Shown here piece after piece: positions 18,408 through 27,677 of a DNA stretch of 64,000 nucleotides. Location: NCBI RefSeq assembly GCF_025449335.1, contig NZ_CP104883.1, positions 1,790,501-1,854,500 on the forward strand, in the 5' to 3' direction. This DNA is from Bartonella sp. HY328 (GTDB lineage Bacteria; Pseudomonadota; Alphaproteobacteria; Rhizobiales; Rhizobiaceae). The position numbers and the translations under genes were made by a program. Under the pieces are notes generated by a model. That model was not told where the DNA came from. It saw nothing but the letters and a program-made list of their open reading frames with translations, and did not search any database. The stretch's first letter is position 1, and every line of letters begins with the position of its first letter.

Positions 18408-19625
18408 ATGGCACTTATGACAGTTGATGAGGCCCTTCATCGGTTAACCGAAAAAGCAACTCTTTTGGAAAGTGAAACCATTGATATCAGCTTTGCCGGT
18501 GGTCGTTTTTTAAGTGAGCCTCTTTTAGCCAAGCTTACACAACCACCTTTTAATTCATCGGCAATGGACGGCTATGCAGTCAAATCAGATGAGGAAATTG
18601 CGGCAGGAACTCGATTCAAGGTTGTAGGTGAAGCAGCAGCTGGCCATATTTTCAAAGGGAAAGTCAATAAAGGCGAATCCATTCGTATTTTTACTGGTGC
18701 AGCAGTACCCGAAGATGTTAACAGTGTTATCATACAAGAAAATATCAACAAGCTTGATGATGGATTTATTGAATTAACCCAAAATAGTGCTGCCCATGCC
18801 AATATTCGTCCTGCTGGAGGTGATTTTACCAAAGGCGATGTGATTTTACCGGCAGCTACGCAGTTAACTCCATCCGCAATTGGTCTTGCCGCAGCCAGTG
18901 GCCATGCTACGGTTTCAGTTATTAGATCACCTCGCATTGCTATTTTATCCACTGGGGATGAATTAGTACCAGCTGGAACGATACCGGGGGAAGGACAAAT
19001 TGTTGCTTCAAACGGTTATGCTTTGGCACAATTGGCGATGGATCATGGCGGTGAAGTTATAGACCTTGGTATTGTTGCCGATAATCGCTCGCAAATTCAT
19101 TCTGCTATTCAAGCGGCTAAGCAGCAAAAAGCCGATATTCTGATTACCAGCGGCGGTGTCTCGGTCGGTGACTATGATCTTGTTCAAGAAGTCATGCAGG
19201 AAGCTGGCATGGAACTTGATTTTTGGAAAATTGCCCTTCGCCCTGGTAAGCCATTAATGTTTGGTACCATCAAAAATGGTGAACATAATATGCTCGTTTT
19301 GGGACTACCTGGTAACCCTGTTTCAGCAATTGTGACAGCAACACTTTTTCTTTTGCCGATGATGGATAAAATGCGTGGCAATCAATCTGCTCAACGGATA
19401 ATGAACGCCAAACTAACCAAAGCCCTTAAAGCGAACGGCCCTCGCCGCCATTATATACGCGGTACAATGAAAAGCGATGAGCAAGGCATATTACACGTCA
19501 CTCCAGCGGCTTCAGCTGATTCATCATTGATGAAAATAATGGCCCAATCTAATTGCTTGATTATCAACGAGATCGATGCACCTGCTTTAAATATTGGGGA
19601 CACAGTTAAAATACTTATTCTTTAA
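18408..19625 (+). CDS. moeA: Molybdopterin molybdenumtransferase
   Basis: 405-residue MoeA, which inserts molybdate into adenylylated molybdopterin. The N-terminal PPFNSSAMDGYAVKS motif (near residue 45), IFTGAAVPEDVNSVIIQE, the MoCF-binding ILSTGDELVPAG (near 182), ITSGGVSVGDYD (near 245) and GLPGNPVSAIVT (near 303) are all present. It is the last gene of the ppiD string; a hairpin follows its stop. In Brucella and rhizobia lexA usually comes next, but here it does not. Confidence 0.96.
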   Translation: MALMTVDEALHRLTEKATLLESETIDISFAGGRFLSEPLLAKLTQPPFNSSAMDGYAVKSDEEIAAGTRFKVVGEAAAGHIFKGKVNKGESIRIFTGAAVPEDVNSVIIQENINKLDDGFIELTQNSAAHANIRPAGGDFTKGDVILPAATQLTPSAIGLAAASGHATVSVIRSPRIAILSTGDELVPAGTIPGEGQIVASNGYALAQLAMDHGGEVIDLGIVADNRSQIHSAIQAAKQQKADILITSGGVSVGDYDLVQEVMQEAGMELDFWKIALRPGKPLMFGTIKNGEHNMLVLGLPGNPVSAIVTATLFLLPMMDKMRGNQSAQRIMNAKLTKALKANGPRRHYIRGTMKSDEQGILHVTPAASADSSLMKIMAQSNCLIINEIDAPALNIGDTVKILIL

Positions 19626-19653
19626 ACCAATACAAAAATTTTGGCTTTAGCAA

Positions 19654-19698
19654 GCAAAACACATTTTATAATAACCATGTTATATTATGTGTTTTTGC
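19654..19698 (+). terminator. Hairpin terminator after moeA
   Basis: GCAAAACACAT (19654-19664) pairs with ATGTGTTTTTGC (19687-19698) with one bulge, around an inner perfect stem (19671-19675 with 19679-19683). The T-run lies within the right arm. It begins 29 bases after the moeA stop. Confidence 0.6.
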
Positions 19699-19829
19699 AG
19701 TTTTTTATTTTTATGGCTTAATTAGTTTAATATTTTTTTTAATCGGTTATATTTACTATAATTTATTCAAAACCGAATGTAAAATACCAAATTCTCAAAT
19801 TGCATATCTGACATGCTAAAGGTTAATTT

Positions 19830-21050
19830 ATGAAGATTTTTTTAGTTTCATTAATACAAGCATTCGTTTTATTATTTATAGCCAATTTATCAATAAGTTA
19901 TGCGCAAAACTCAAATACGCAATCTTCCATTGCTGCAAGTTCATCATTAGATGTAAAGGCGTTCAGTGCTCGTTTTAAAAAGAGCTTTGGCAATAAAGCT
20001 AATGTAAACATTGGTGGCATAACAACCGACAATCAAAATATTACTTTAAAAGATATCACGATTAGTGGTGATGTTTTAACACCCAATACAAAGTTTAAAA
20101 CAATTATTTTTCAAAATGTAAGAGCTGTTCCTCATGGCGGCTTTTTAGCTTCTAATGTCTTGATTGATTCGATTATCTATCAATATGAAAAAAGTACTCT
20201 TTTTGTAAACACAATACGCTTGACTGGTGCCGCGCTTCCCCCAAATGAAGGAATATATAACCAAAATATTGGTTTTAGCTATGATATTGGTAGCTTTAAA
20301 ACAATAGAATTATTTGATGACAAAAATAAACTTCTTGGGTCACTCCAAAATGGTGACATTAAGTTAACCCGTTCCATTCGCCAAAATCCAGTGAAGTTTC
20401 ATATAAAAATAGCTAATATAACTGTTGAAGTAAAAAACTTTCCTGATGGTACATCACGAACGGACTTCATAAATATGGGTTATAGTCGTGCAACCGGAAA
20501 TCTTACCCTTAGCGGTGCCTATGGTGGCACAAATGCACTATTGCAACTGGATCAGTTTAGCCTGAATCTTAATAAGGGTGGTCAGCTCAACGCCAAACTG
20601 AAGATGGATGGCATTACGATAGATTCCCTCCTCACCCTTTTAACTTTACAGCGTGATAATGATCATGGAAAGATTGATAAATCTCGCATGGCGTTAGGCA
20701 TGCTTAGCCAGATACAAAGATATAATTTTTATAGCGGATCGTTCATTTTCATTGATAAAGGCCTAACAGATAAATTAGTAAACGCGCAGTCAAAGCGGGA
20801 AAAGAAAACGCCAACGCAGCTAAAATCTGAATGGGCCAGCGGTTTGCCAGGTTGGCTTTCATTTGCTAAAAAGACTAGTTTTTTTGACCAAGCAAAAAAT
20901 GAAATGATTACATTTATAAATAACCCAAAAAGTTTGCGTTTTGAGCTAAAGCCTATGGGACGCACTTCGCTGGTAATGTTGGCTTTAGCTGGTAAAATCA
21001 ATCCTGAAAGCCTCATTAAACAATTAAAGCCATCGCTTCACGCTAATTAA
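19830..21050 (+). CDS. Exported protein of unknown function
   Basis: 406 residues that I do not recognise. The first 26 residues form a clear signal peptide (hydrophobic core ending in SYAQ), so it is periplasmic or outer-membrane. The rest reads as alternating beta-rich segments (NVNIGGITTDNQNITLKDITISGDVL, FQNVRAVPHGGFLASNVLIDSI, LTLSGAYGG, GGQLNAKLKMDGITID), reminiscent of AsmA- or DUF-type beta-rich exported proteins, but no family motif is certain. It has no cysteines in the mature part that I can see. It stands alone between moeA and recA, with hairpins on both sides, so it is probably monocistronic. Closest relatives are likely uncharacterised rhizobial proteins. Confidence 0.75.
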   Translation: MKIFLVSLIQAFVLLFIANLSISYAQNSNTQSSIAASSSLDVKAFSARFKKSFGNKANVNIGGITTDNQNITLKDITISGDVLTPNTKFKTIIFQNVRAVPHGGFLASNVLIDSIIYQYEKSTLFVNTIRLTGAALPPNEGIYNQNIGFSYDIGSFKTIELFDDKNKLLGSLQNGDIKLTRSIRQNPVKFHIKIANITVEVKNFPDGTSRTDFINMGYSRATGNLTLSGAYGGTNALLQLDQFSLNLNKGGQLNAKLKMDGITIDSLLTLLTLQRDNDHGKIDKSRMALGMLSQIQRYNFYSGSFIFIDKGLTDKLVNAQSKREKKTPTQLKSEWASGLPGWLSFAKKTSFFDQAKNEMITFINNPKSLRFELKPMGRTSLVMLALAGKINPESLIKQLKPSLHAN

Positions 21051-21120
21051 CAAAATTTCCAAATAGCACAGAAGCCACCTATATTTAGCTTGGAAAAAGT
21101 ATTTTAACTTAAGCGAAATT

Positions 21121-21165
21121 TTAATAGGTAATCTAATGCATTAATGCATTCTGGTTACCTATTAA
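21121..21165 (+). terminator. Large inverted repeat after the exported protein gene
   Basis: A perfect 11-base stem (21121-21131 with 21155-21165) encloses an inner 16-base palindrome (21135-21150), making a long two-step hairpin 70 bases after the stop. The T-tract is weak. It is probably a terminator separating this gene from recA. Confidence 0.55.
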
Positions 21166-21278
21166 CGATTCTTACTATATTAAAATTTTGGCAAGAAAAT
21201 CAATTATCTAAGAAATCATCAAATCAGTTGAACATAAAAGCTTTGAAGCTATTTGTTTTTATTCGCCCGAACAAACAA

Positions 21279-21293
21279 GAACAAGAAATGAAC
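21279..21293 (+). promoter_or_regulatory. LexA (SOS) box before recA
   Basis: GAAC-N7-GAAC, the exact alphaproteobacterial LexA operator (the reverse of GTTC-N7-GTTC). It lies about 125 bases before the recA start. A third GAAC sits at 21269-21272 with a spacing one base short of the consensus. Confidence 0.85.
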
Positions 21294-21343
21294 AAAAAAT
21301 AAAAAATGTTTACTTTCAGACAGTTATCAGTATTGCAAAGCTA

Positions 21344-21358
21344 GAACAAATAGTGTAC
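21344..21358 (+). promoter_or_regulatory. Possible second, degenerate LexA box before recA
   Basis: GAAC-N7-GTAC, one base away from the LexA consensus and with correct spacing, 58 bases before the recA start. It may be a weaker operator or chance. Confidence 0.4.
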
Positions 21359-21416
21359 AAATGATTCATGTGAATAATTAATCCAGGGTTTAAAAATCCT
21401 GAAAAGGTGGTGTAAG

Positions 21417-22499
21417 ATGTCTCAGAAAACATTACGACTTGTTGAGGATAATACCGTGGATAAAACCAAAGCATTGGATGCAGCTCTGTCCCAAATTGAG
21501 CGGGCATTTGGCAAAGGCTCGATTATGCGTCTTGGCCAAAATGATACTGTTGTAGAAATTGAAACTATCCCAACTGGGTCTTTATCACTTGATATTGCAC
21601 TTGGTGTTGGCGGCCTACCTAAGGGACGTATTGTTGAAATATATGGTCCTGAAAGCTCTGGTAAAACGACTATGGCACTTCACACCATAGCAGAGGCTCA
21701 AAAGCTAGGTGGTATTTGTGCATTTGTTGATGCAGAACATGCGCTTGATCCAGTTTATGCTCGTAAACTAGGCGTTGACCTAGAAAACCTTTTGATCTCG
21801 CAGCCCGACACTGGTGAACAAGCATTGGAAATTACTGATACTTTGGTGCGCTCTGGTGCAGTTGATGTATTGGTTGTTGACTCTGTTGCAGCTTTAACGC
21901 CAAAGGCTGAAATTGAAGGCGAGATGGGCGATAGCCTTCCTGGCTTGCAAGCTCGTTTGATGAGCCAGGCATTACGTAAGCTAACAGCTTCGATTTCACG
22001 TTCAAATTGCATGGTTATCTTTATCAACCAAATCCGCCATAAGATAGGCGTTATGTTTGGTTCCCCTGAAACCACAACCGGCGGCAACGCTCTTAAGTTC
22101 TATGCATCTGTGCGTTTAGATATTCGTCGTATTGGCGCACTAAAAGATCGTGATGAAGTTGTCGGCAACCAGACTCGTGTAAAGGTAGTTAAAAATAAGT
22201 TAGCTCCTCCATTCAAACAAGTTGAGTTTGATATTCTTTATGGTGAAGGTATTTCAAAAGTCGGCGAGCTTGTTGATCTTGGTGTCAAAGCAGGAATTGT
22301 TGAAAAATCTGGAGCATGGTTTTCGTATAATTCACAACGTCTAGGACAAGGGCGGGAAAACGCTAAACAGTTTTTGCGTGAGCATCCTGAAGCAGCACAG
22401 GAAATTGAAACAGCTTTACGACAAAATGCTGGTCTTATTGCTGAGAAGTTTTTGGAAAATACAGGTCCAGAAGCAGATGATGAAAGTGCAGTAGGTTAA
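21417..22499 (+). CDS. recA: Recombinase A
   Basis: 360-residue RecA, the strand-exchange ATPase of homologous recombination and the co-protease that triggers LexA cleavage. The Walker A motif GPESSGKTT is at residues 77-85; VDAEHALDPVYA, VDSVAALTPKAEIEGEMGD, LSRSNCMVIFINQIR-type and GGNALKFYASVRLDIRR blocks are intact. A good ribosome-binding site (AGGTGG) precedes the ATG. Upstream LexA-type boxes indicate SOS control. It is monocistronic with a hairpin terminator. Confidence 0.99.
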   Translation: MSQKTLRLVEDNTVDKTKALDAALSQIERAFGKGSIMRLGQNDTVVEIETIPTGSLSLDIALGVGGLPKGRIVEIYGPESSGKTTMALHTIAEAQKLGGICAFVDAEHALDPVYARKLGVDLENLLISQPDTGEQALEITDTLVRSGAVDVLVVDSVAALTPKAEIEGEMGDSLPGLQARLMSQALRKLTASISRSNCMVIFINQIRHKIGVMFGSPETTTGGNALKFYASVRLDIRRIGALKDRDEVVGNQTRVKVVKNKLAPPFKQVEFDILYGEGISKVGELVDLGVKAGIVEKSGAWFSYNSQRLGQGRENAKQFLREHPEAAQEIETALRQNAGLIAEKFLENTGPEADDESAVG

Positions 22500-22524
22500 C
22501 ACCTATTTTAAGATAACTAATCGT

Positions 22525-22561
22525 AAAAGAGAGACAATTAAAAATGTTGTTTCTCTTTTTT
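22525..22561 (+). terminator. Terminator after recA
   Basis: AAAAGAGAGACAA (22525-22537) pairs with TTGTTTCTCTTTT (22547-22559, one wobble pair) and runs into T residues, 26 bases after the recA stop. Confidence 0.8.
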
Positions 22562-22775
22562 ACAATCTGGTCATTGAAAAACTCAGATTGCATCTTAACT
22601 TTTTCTATTTGACATATAATGTAAGTCTATTAGCTTTTTGTGTACATTGTTTTAAATCTGACATAGGAAAAATTACGATAATCCTTTTATGCTTATTTAA
22701 ATATAAATAGCTATTTTTTTCTAAGGCAATGTAAATTGAAAGTTAGGCCTACCAACTGTGAGCATTAGACTCTTG

Positions 22776-22808
22776 AAATAATGTTCAATATAATATTGAA
22801 CATTATTT
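22776..22808. terminator. Long AT-rich perfect palindrome after the gene at 22853
   Basis: Arms of 16 bases (22776-22791 and 22793-22808) around a single base. It lies 45 bases past the stop of the minus-strand gene that ends at 22853 and between convergent genes. It could serve as a terminator for that gene or be a protein-binding dyad. The rest of the 353-base gap holds only the recA terminator. Confidence 0.5.
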
Positions 22809-22852
22809 TTAATAAAAATTCATTATTTTTTTATCAATTATAAAAAATAATA

Positions 22853-23392
22853 TTATTTAAACTCGTTTTGTGCAGTATTTTGTACTGTGTTTTTACCATT
22901 GCGTTTCAGCTTAACACCTACAACAGGCACCATATCCTCGGATACTTTTACGGATAAAGTAATATTCATAGTATCATTATCAGCCAGATGTGCGGTCATC
23001 GTACCATTGATATTTTCGCGAACCAAACCAAATACCATGTGCTTTTTGCCAATGCGACCCGATGTGATGTCCATACCATCTGCCTTAGCACCATTATTAA
23101 AAGTACCTTGGTAACCTTTTTCAATGCGAACGACACGCGCTTTAACTGCTTGGCTAAAAATTCCTACACGGCAAGAACCATCTAAAGCCATACCAACCTT
23201 TGTCTGTTCTTGTGCGCCAGAAAAAACACAGGTAAACTTTGTTCCTTTATATTTTCCAGCAACAACTTCGCCTGCCCCAGCCCACTGTCCTTCAATTTTT
23301 TGAAAAAATACTTCTTCAGCATCATGAGCTGCACCATGCGCAGAAGATGAGCATATAAAAGCTGCAAAAAGTGGCAATAGAATTCTTTTCAT
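22853..23392 (-). CDS. Small exported protein of unknown function
   Basis: 179 residues. A signal peptide (about 1-20, LLPLFAAFICSSSAHGA) directs it out of the cytoplasm. The mature part is a compact beta-rich domain with two cysteines (FTCVF near 54 and GSCRVG near 73) that could form a disulfide, and repeated segments such as GQWAGAGEVVAGKYKGTKFTC and IGKKHMVFGLVREN. It resembles uncharacterised rhizobial exported proteins of similar length, but I cannot name a family. The C-terminal tail is Asn/Gln/Lys-rich. It is monocistronic; a perfect 21-base dyad lies about 42-62 bases before its start. Confidence 0.78.
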   Translation of the reverse strand: MKRILLPLFAAFICSSSAHGAAHDAEEVFFQKIEGQWAGAGEVVAGKYKGTKFTCVFSGAQEQTKVGMALDGSCRVGIFSQAVKARVVRIEKGYQGTFNNGAKADGMDITSGRIGKKHMVFGLVRENINGTMTAHLADNDTMNITLSVKVSEDMVPVVGVKLKRNGKNTVQNTAQNEFK

Positions 23393-23433
23393 TGAAACAG
23401 CTTTCCTTTTTACAGCATCACCGCACGCGAAAA

Positions 23434-23454
23434 TTACAATAGCTAATATTGTAA
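23434..23454. promoter_or_regulatory. Operator-like dyad upstream of the small exported protein gene
   Basis: TTACAATA (23434-23441) and TATTGTAA (23447-23454) form a perfect dyad around GCTAA, 42 bases before the minus-strand start at 23392. The symmetry and position fit a repressor or activator site; the regulator is unknown. Confidence 0.45.
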
Positions 23455-23626
23455 CTTAAACACCCTAAGGACAGAGAATTTTGATTTAACGCAAGGGAAT
23501 AATGTTAGAGATTCTTGAATTTAAAAATCGCAAAAAATGGTTAATAAGATATTTCATTTTGGCGTTTAATTGAAAATTATTTGCCTATACTATCATGCGC
23601 GAAATCTTCATAGTTTCATTTACGCA

Positions 23627-24601
23627 TTAATCCTTATTTGAAAAATTAATTAGGTCACCAGCAAAATCTCCGATAGTTGGACGCTTTTCCCCATCGAAAG
23701 GAAATGGTCGAAGAGCATCCATTGCGGCAATGCCAATACGCGTTGTCATTAATCCATTAACGACACCTTCACCTAATTTAGCTGAAAGCCTAGCTGCTAA
23801 GCCCTGGCCAATAAATTGCTGTATAAAACTATCACCCATTGCAATCGTTCCAGTCACAGCCAAATGAGATAAAACTTTCCTTAAGATTGCAATAAATCCA
23901 AATCGACTTGGTCGACATCCATAAAGTGTAGCTATTGCACGAATAAGCTTAGTCGATTCATAAAACACATAAATAATATCAACAAAAGCGCGTGGACTGA
24001 CCGCTGTCACCACCGACACACGTTTGGCGGCGGCTAAAATTAGATTTCGTGCCTCTTTGTCCAATGGCCGCAATATTTCTGCTTCAGCTATATGGATAAG
24101 TCCACGCCCATCAATTATATCATTTTCAAGAGCAGTAATTACTTTACGCCCACTACTACTTAGCGGTTGACCCTCAACCAGTTTATTAAGTGAACGAATT
24201 GCATATTTTGCTTCATTCATATCATCGCGCATAACTGCATCACGAGCTTGGAAACGTATTTCAGCAACTGAACGCAAACGCAAAATTGCACGTATTTCAT
24301 TAAAAACAAATATTATAAAAGCCAAAGCACCTAACAATGCAATTACGAGGGCAAACCAACCAAGTGCAATATAGCGCGAAAAAAGTGTACGAATAAGATC
24401 ATCAACCCATAGACCAACTGCCAAGGATAGCAATATGCCTAGAGCGGACAGAAAAATTTTACTCCAAGTAAAATTGCTTTTTTGGCCTTCCTCTTCCTGT
24501 GCTAAAATATCTAAATCAGATAGATTAGTATCATCAAAAGGCGCGTTCGTTATCTCTATTTTATCAAGCTCGGAAATAGCCCTTGGCTTACGCTGTGTCA
24601 T
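23627..24601 (-). CDS. YcjF-family membrane protein (TIGR01620/DUF697)
   Basis: 324 residues, with two membrane helices (about 47-67 and 80-102) after a charged cytoplasmic N-terminus and a C-terminal DUF697-type domain (about 190-305) rich in Ala/Gly helices (AVTGTIAMGDSFIQQFIGQGLAARLSAKLGEG). It overlaps the end of the YcjX gene by 4 bases (ATGA). The YcjX-YcjF pair is conserved across proteobacteria and tied to envelope stress in enterobacteria; its molecular job is not established. No other genes join the pair here. Confidence 0.88.
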   Translation of the reverse strand: MTQRKPRAISELDKIEITNAPFDDTNLSDLDILAQEEEGQKSNFTWSKIFLSALGILLSLAVGLWVDDLIRTLFSRYIALGWFALVIALLGALAFIIFVFNEIRAILRLRSVAEIRFQARDAVMRDDMNEAKYAIRSLNKLVEGQPLSSSGRKVITALENDIIDGRGLIHIAEAEILRPLDKEARNLILAAAKRVSVVTAVSPRAFVDIIYVFYESTKLIRAIATLYGCRPSRFGFIAILRKVLSHLAVTGTIAMGDSFIQQFIGQGLAARLSAKLGEGVVNGLMTTRIGIAAMDALRPFPFDGEKRPTIGDFAGDLINFSNKD

Positions 24602-26034
24602 GCAAGGTAATCTCCTAGCAAAAATTCTAAACTCCGATCTAATCGGATATGAGGCAAAGGATCCGTAGCTTTAATAAGCGGCGGAGAAAAATGTATAAAT
24701 TTCATATTTATTTTTTTGCTAGCATCGATAATATCATTGGGATTTTTGGGTAAATCACCAGGGAAAATTGCTGTCTCCGTTTCACCGTCAAAGACTATAC
24801 CATCAATAATTTCACCCTTCAAAGGCGTTCCTATAATGACTGGCAAATCTTCACCGTTAGTTTTTGCTAAGGCTTCACGGGTGGTACGCAATGAAGCTAA
24901 CGCGATACTATCGGTTTTCACTCCATTTAATTTTGCCTTTTCCAGCGCGTTAGATGTCAATAGTCTCACAATTGCCTCAAGCCTATCATGACTTTCATGG
25001 TGAAGCTGATCCGCTTTGGTTGCTGCGATTGCGATACGATCTATTTTGTGACTGATGAGCTGGCTTGCCCAATTATTAACACCCGGGCGAAAACAAGCTA
25101 AAATTTCCGTCAAAGAATCTTGTAGATCTTCAACCGCATGAGCACCAGAATTAATCGCCTGCATCGCATCAACAAGAATAATCTGCCGATCCAAACGTGC
25201 AATATGATTTAAAAAAAATGGTCTAACAACATGCTTTTTATAAGATTCATAACGTCGCTCCATTATGGCGGCGATAGAATTGGTTTCAAATGCCTTATCA
25301 CTTAAATTAGGTAATGGTGCGAAAGTAAGTGCTGGCGAGCCATCAAGATCCCCTGGCATGAGAAACCTACCAGGCGGCAGCATGGAAACGGCACTTTTAT
25401 CTTGCTTTGCGCGCTTCAAATAAGTTTTAAAAACCGAACTTAAATTATCGATTACCCCATCATCAGCTTTTTCAAAACTATTAATATGATGTGCAATCCC
25501 AAGCCAATCTTTTGCAAATTCCTTATGCAATTTTTTATTGGCGCGTTCAAAAGATTCCGCTGAGAATGTGCGATAATCTTTTGCTAACAAAGGAAGATCG
25601 AGCAACCATTCCCCTGGGTAATCTATGATATCAACAGTTAATTTACCGCGTGAGAAATATTGGCTAAACATCGACCTCGATTGATATTTTATTGTGAGCC
25701 GCAATTGGGAAAGTGAACGTGTTGAATTGGGCCATTGGCGTTTTAATATAAGACTGTCAATGTGTTTTTCAAACTCAAAGCGGGGCAATGTATCATCAGG
25801 CTGATGTTCTATATCAACAGCAATTATACGCTTTTGTGACATAGCTTTAAATAGCGGCAACCGGCCGCCTTTTAACAAATTTTGAATTAATGAAGTTAAA
25901 AAGACTGTTTTACCTGCGGTGGAAAGCCCCGTAACCCCAAGCCTTATGGTTGGATGAATAAGTCCTGAAAAACGATCTGATACAGTATTAAGGGCTATTC
26001 TTGCTTCATCGCCAAAAGATGTTAATGATGCCAA
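24598..26034 (-). CDS. YcjX-family GTP-binding protein (DUF463)
   Basis: 478 residues. The P-loop lies near residues 32-42 (GVTGLSTAGKTVFLTSL), and a switch-like VDIIDYPGEWLLDLP segment sits near 140, both typical of YcjX. RIAIAATKADQ near 337 is the NKxD-like base-recognition block. Start: TTG at 26034, with AAGGG 8 bases upstream and no ATG before the P-loop, so a non-ATG start is likely. It precedes and overlaps ycjF. The pair probably acts at the inner membrane; the precise role is unknown. Confidence 0.9.
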   Translation of the reverse strand: MASLTSFGDEARIALNTVSDRFSGLIHPTIRLGVTGLSTAGKTVFLTSLIQNLLKGGRLPLFKAMSQKRIIAVDIEHQPDDTLPRFEFEKHIDSLILKRQWPNSTRSLSQLRLTIKYQSRSMFSQYFSRGKLTVDIIDYPGEWLLDLPLLAKDYRTFSAESFERANKKLHKEFAKDWLGIAHHINSFEKADDGVIDNLSSVFKTYLKRAKQDKSAVSMLPPGRFLMPGDLDGSPALTFAPLPNLSDKAFETNSIAAIMERRYESYKKHVVRPFFLNHIARLDRQIILVDAMQAINSGAHAVEDLQDSLTEILACFRPGVNNWASQLISHKIDRIAIAATKADQLHHESHDRLEAIVRLLTSNALEKAKLNGVKTDSIALASLRTTREALAKTNGEDLPVIIGTPLKGEIIDGIVFDGETETAIFPGDLPKNPNDIIDASKKINMKFIHFSPPLIKATDPLPHIRLDRSLEFLLGDYLA

Positions 26035-26127
26035 AACAAATACCCTTCAAAATATATGCCACTTAAACAACAATAAAACACAGCTTTGTTCATTTGCGTG
26101 GCTTAAAATTTGTTTGTTAAAATTAGG

Positions 26128-26511
26128 TTATACAGCCTGCGCTCGCCGTTTCTCTAATATCTCCATAGTTACTGGAGTTAGTTCCACTGATTCACCGCAC
26201 CCGCAAGCAGATGTCTGATTGGGATTATTAAAGACAAACCCTGTTCGAAGTGTCGTCATTTCAAAATCCATTTGAGTGCCAAGCAAGAATAAAACCGCAT
26301 CACGACCGACAAAAACGCGTGCACCGTCTTTTTCAACAATATCGAAATTGCCGTCAGATTCCTTCATTAGATTAATTGTATATTCCATACCAGCACAGCC
26401 ACCCTTTTTTATACCAATGTGGATGCCTTGGGCGTCAGGATTATTTTCCATAATCTCTTTAATACGTGCAACAGCGCTGTCTGTTAAAGATATAACGGCA
26501 AAACGGCTCAT
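26128..26511 (-). CDS. sufA: A-type iron-sulfur carrier (SufA/IscA/HesB family)
   Basis: 127 residues; an A-type scaffold that receives and passes on Fe-S clusters. The three conserved cysteines are present: Cys39 (KKGGCAGMEY) and Cys103/Cys105 (SACGCGES). It lies alone here, 93 bases upstream of ycjX and in the same direction, whereas sufA usually ends a suf operon in relatives; no suf genes are in the window. SufA and IscA are hard to tell apart by sequence; SufA is preferred because Hyphomicrobiales mainly use SUF. Confidence 0.85.
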   Translation of the reverse strand: MSRFAVISLTDSAVARIKEIMENNPDAQGIHIGIKKGGCAGMEYTINLMKESDGNFDIVEKDGARVFVGRDAVLFLLGTQMDFEMTTLRTGFVFNNPNQTSACGCGESVELTPVTMEILEKRRAQAV

Positions 26512-26788
26512 TTTTTCAACCTTTCAATCGGTTTTATATGTAGTGCGCATGATTGATAAACGCAAGAACTCTCGCAATAATTTCATTGCACTTGCAAATA
26601 TCCATTGTAGATTAAATATTCATAGCTGACAATTTTAATCGTCTTGGTTTTCTTTTGGTGTTTTTACTACTGTTAATTTATGAAATGCAGTGGCGATTTG
26701 CCGCCATAGACAATTGTTGTATTCCATTCTATCTAGAACTGATTTAACTTGAAGCAAAACTTAAAGATCAGCAACTTAACCAATCTCT

Positions 26789-27193
26789 ATGAAAACACAT
26801 TTGATAAAATATTTTTTGGCAGTAACAATATTTGCTCTTCCGGTTATTTCAATTGCCCAAGAGGCGCAAAGCGATTATGAACGCGGCGCGAAAATTTACA
26901 AACGCTGTGCTGTTTGTCATTTGATTGATAGCGATAAAAACCGCGTCGGCCCGTCACTGCAAAATATCATCGAGCGAACGGCAGGTTCATTACCTAATTT
27001 TCTCTATTCACCCGCCATGAAAAAGGCGGGGGAAGAAGGACTTGTCTGGAATAAGGACACATTGCGAGAATTTTTGCTTGGCCCCCAAGCGATGATTAAA
27101 GGCAATAGAATGGCAAATATTCGCTTTGCAAGCGATGAGAATATTGATGATTTAATTGCCTATATTATAAAATATTCTTCAGACAATAGATAA
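26789..27193 (+). CDS. Small class I cytochrome c
   Basis: 134 residues. A signal peptide (about 1-24, ending in ISIAQ) sends it to the periplasm. The haem-binding CAVCH motif lies at residues 40-44, and the probable axial Met is in GNRMANIRF near residue 109. The segment GPSLQNIIERTAGSLPNFLYSPAMKKAG matches the cytochrome c2/c-556-like class that carries electrons between quinol-oxidising complexes and oxidases. Length is normal for this class. It is monocistronic. Confidence 0.9.
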   Translation: MKTHLIKYFLAVTIFALPVISIAQEAQSDYERGAKIYKRCAVCHLIDSDKNRVGPSLQNIIERTAGSLPNFLYSPAMKKAGEEGLVWNKDTLREFLLGPQAMIKGNRMANIRFASDENIDDLIAYIIKYSSDNR

Positions 27194-27677
27194 ATTAATA
27201 GATAGTTTTATCTTGCCCTTACACCATCGGATACATTTATAATAACACTATTAGTCCTAGTTTTTAGTGAACGCAAAAAAACATCACTGCTAGCGCACAT
27301 TATTGCAATAATATTATTGCGCTTCTATTTTATGATTACAAATATCAGTAAATTTAGATAAATATTCAATACTCTATTTTTGATAATTAATAGGCTGCAT
27401 TGGAGGGTCGAACATATCGAAAACGGATATTGATGTAGGATAAACGTTAATTGGCTAAACGAAATTTTACCCGGATGAATTCCTACACGCAAAGTCACTA
27501 AAAGAAGATTTTGGGGGAAATTCTGACTAATCATTTATGAATATACAATCAAGCAACTCCCGTCTAAAACTATGTTTTAAAATTTTTCACAAAAAACTTG
27601 CACTTTAAAGCGAAAAACAGGTAAGAAATGCGCCTACCCTCTTGACTTGGTGCGCGATAAATGTCGAAAGATTTTAA
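27194..27677. other. Intergenic region between cytochrome c and aroK
   Basis: 484 bases. Beyond the hairpin noted separately I see no gene. A minus-strand frame of 69 codons (27325-27534) has no recognisable product or ribosome-binding site. The aroK promoter is expected in the last 100 bases. Confidence 0.5.
27292..27333 (+). terminator. Possible terminator hairpin after the cytochrome c gene
   Basis: AGCGCA (27292-27297) pairs with TGCGCT (27318-27323) around AT-rich sequence that includes a perfect 16-base palindrome (27305-27320). It is followed by TCTATTTTAT. It is about 100 bases after the stop, farther than usual. Confidence 0.4.
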
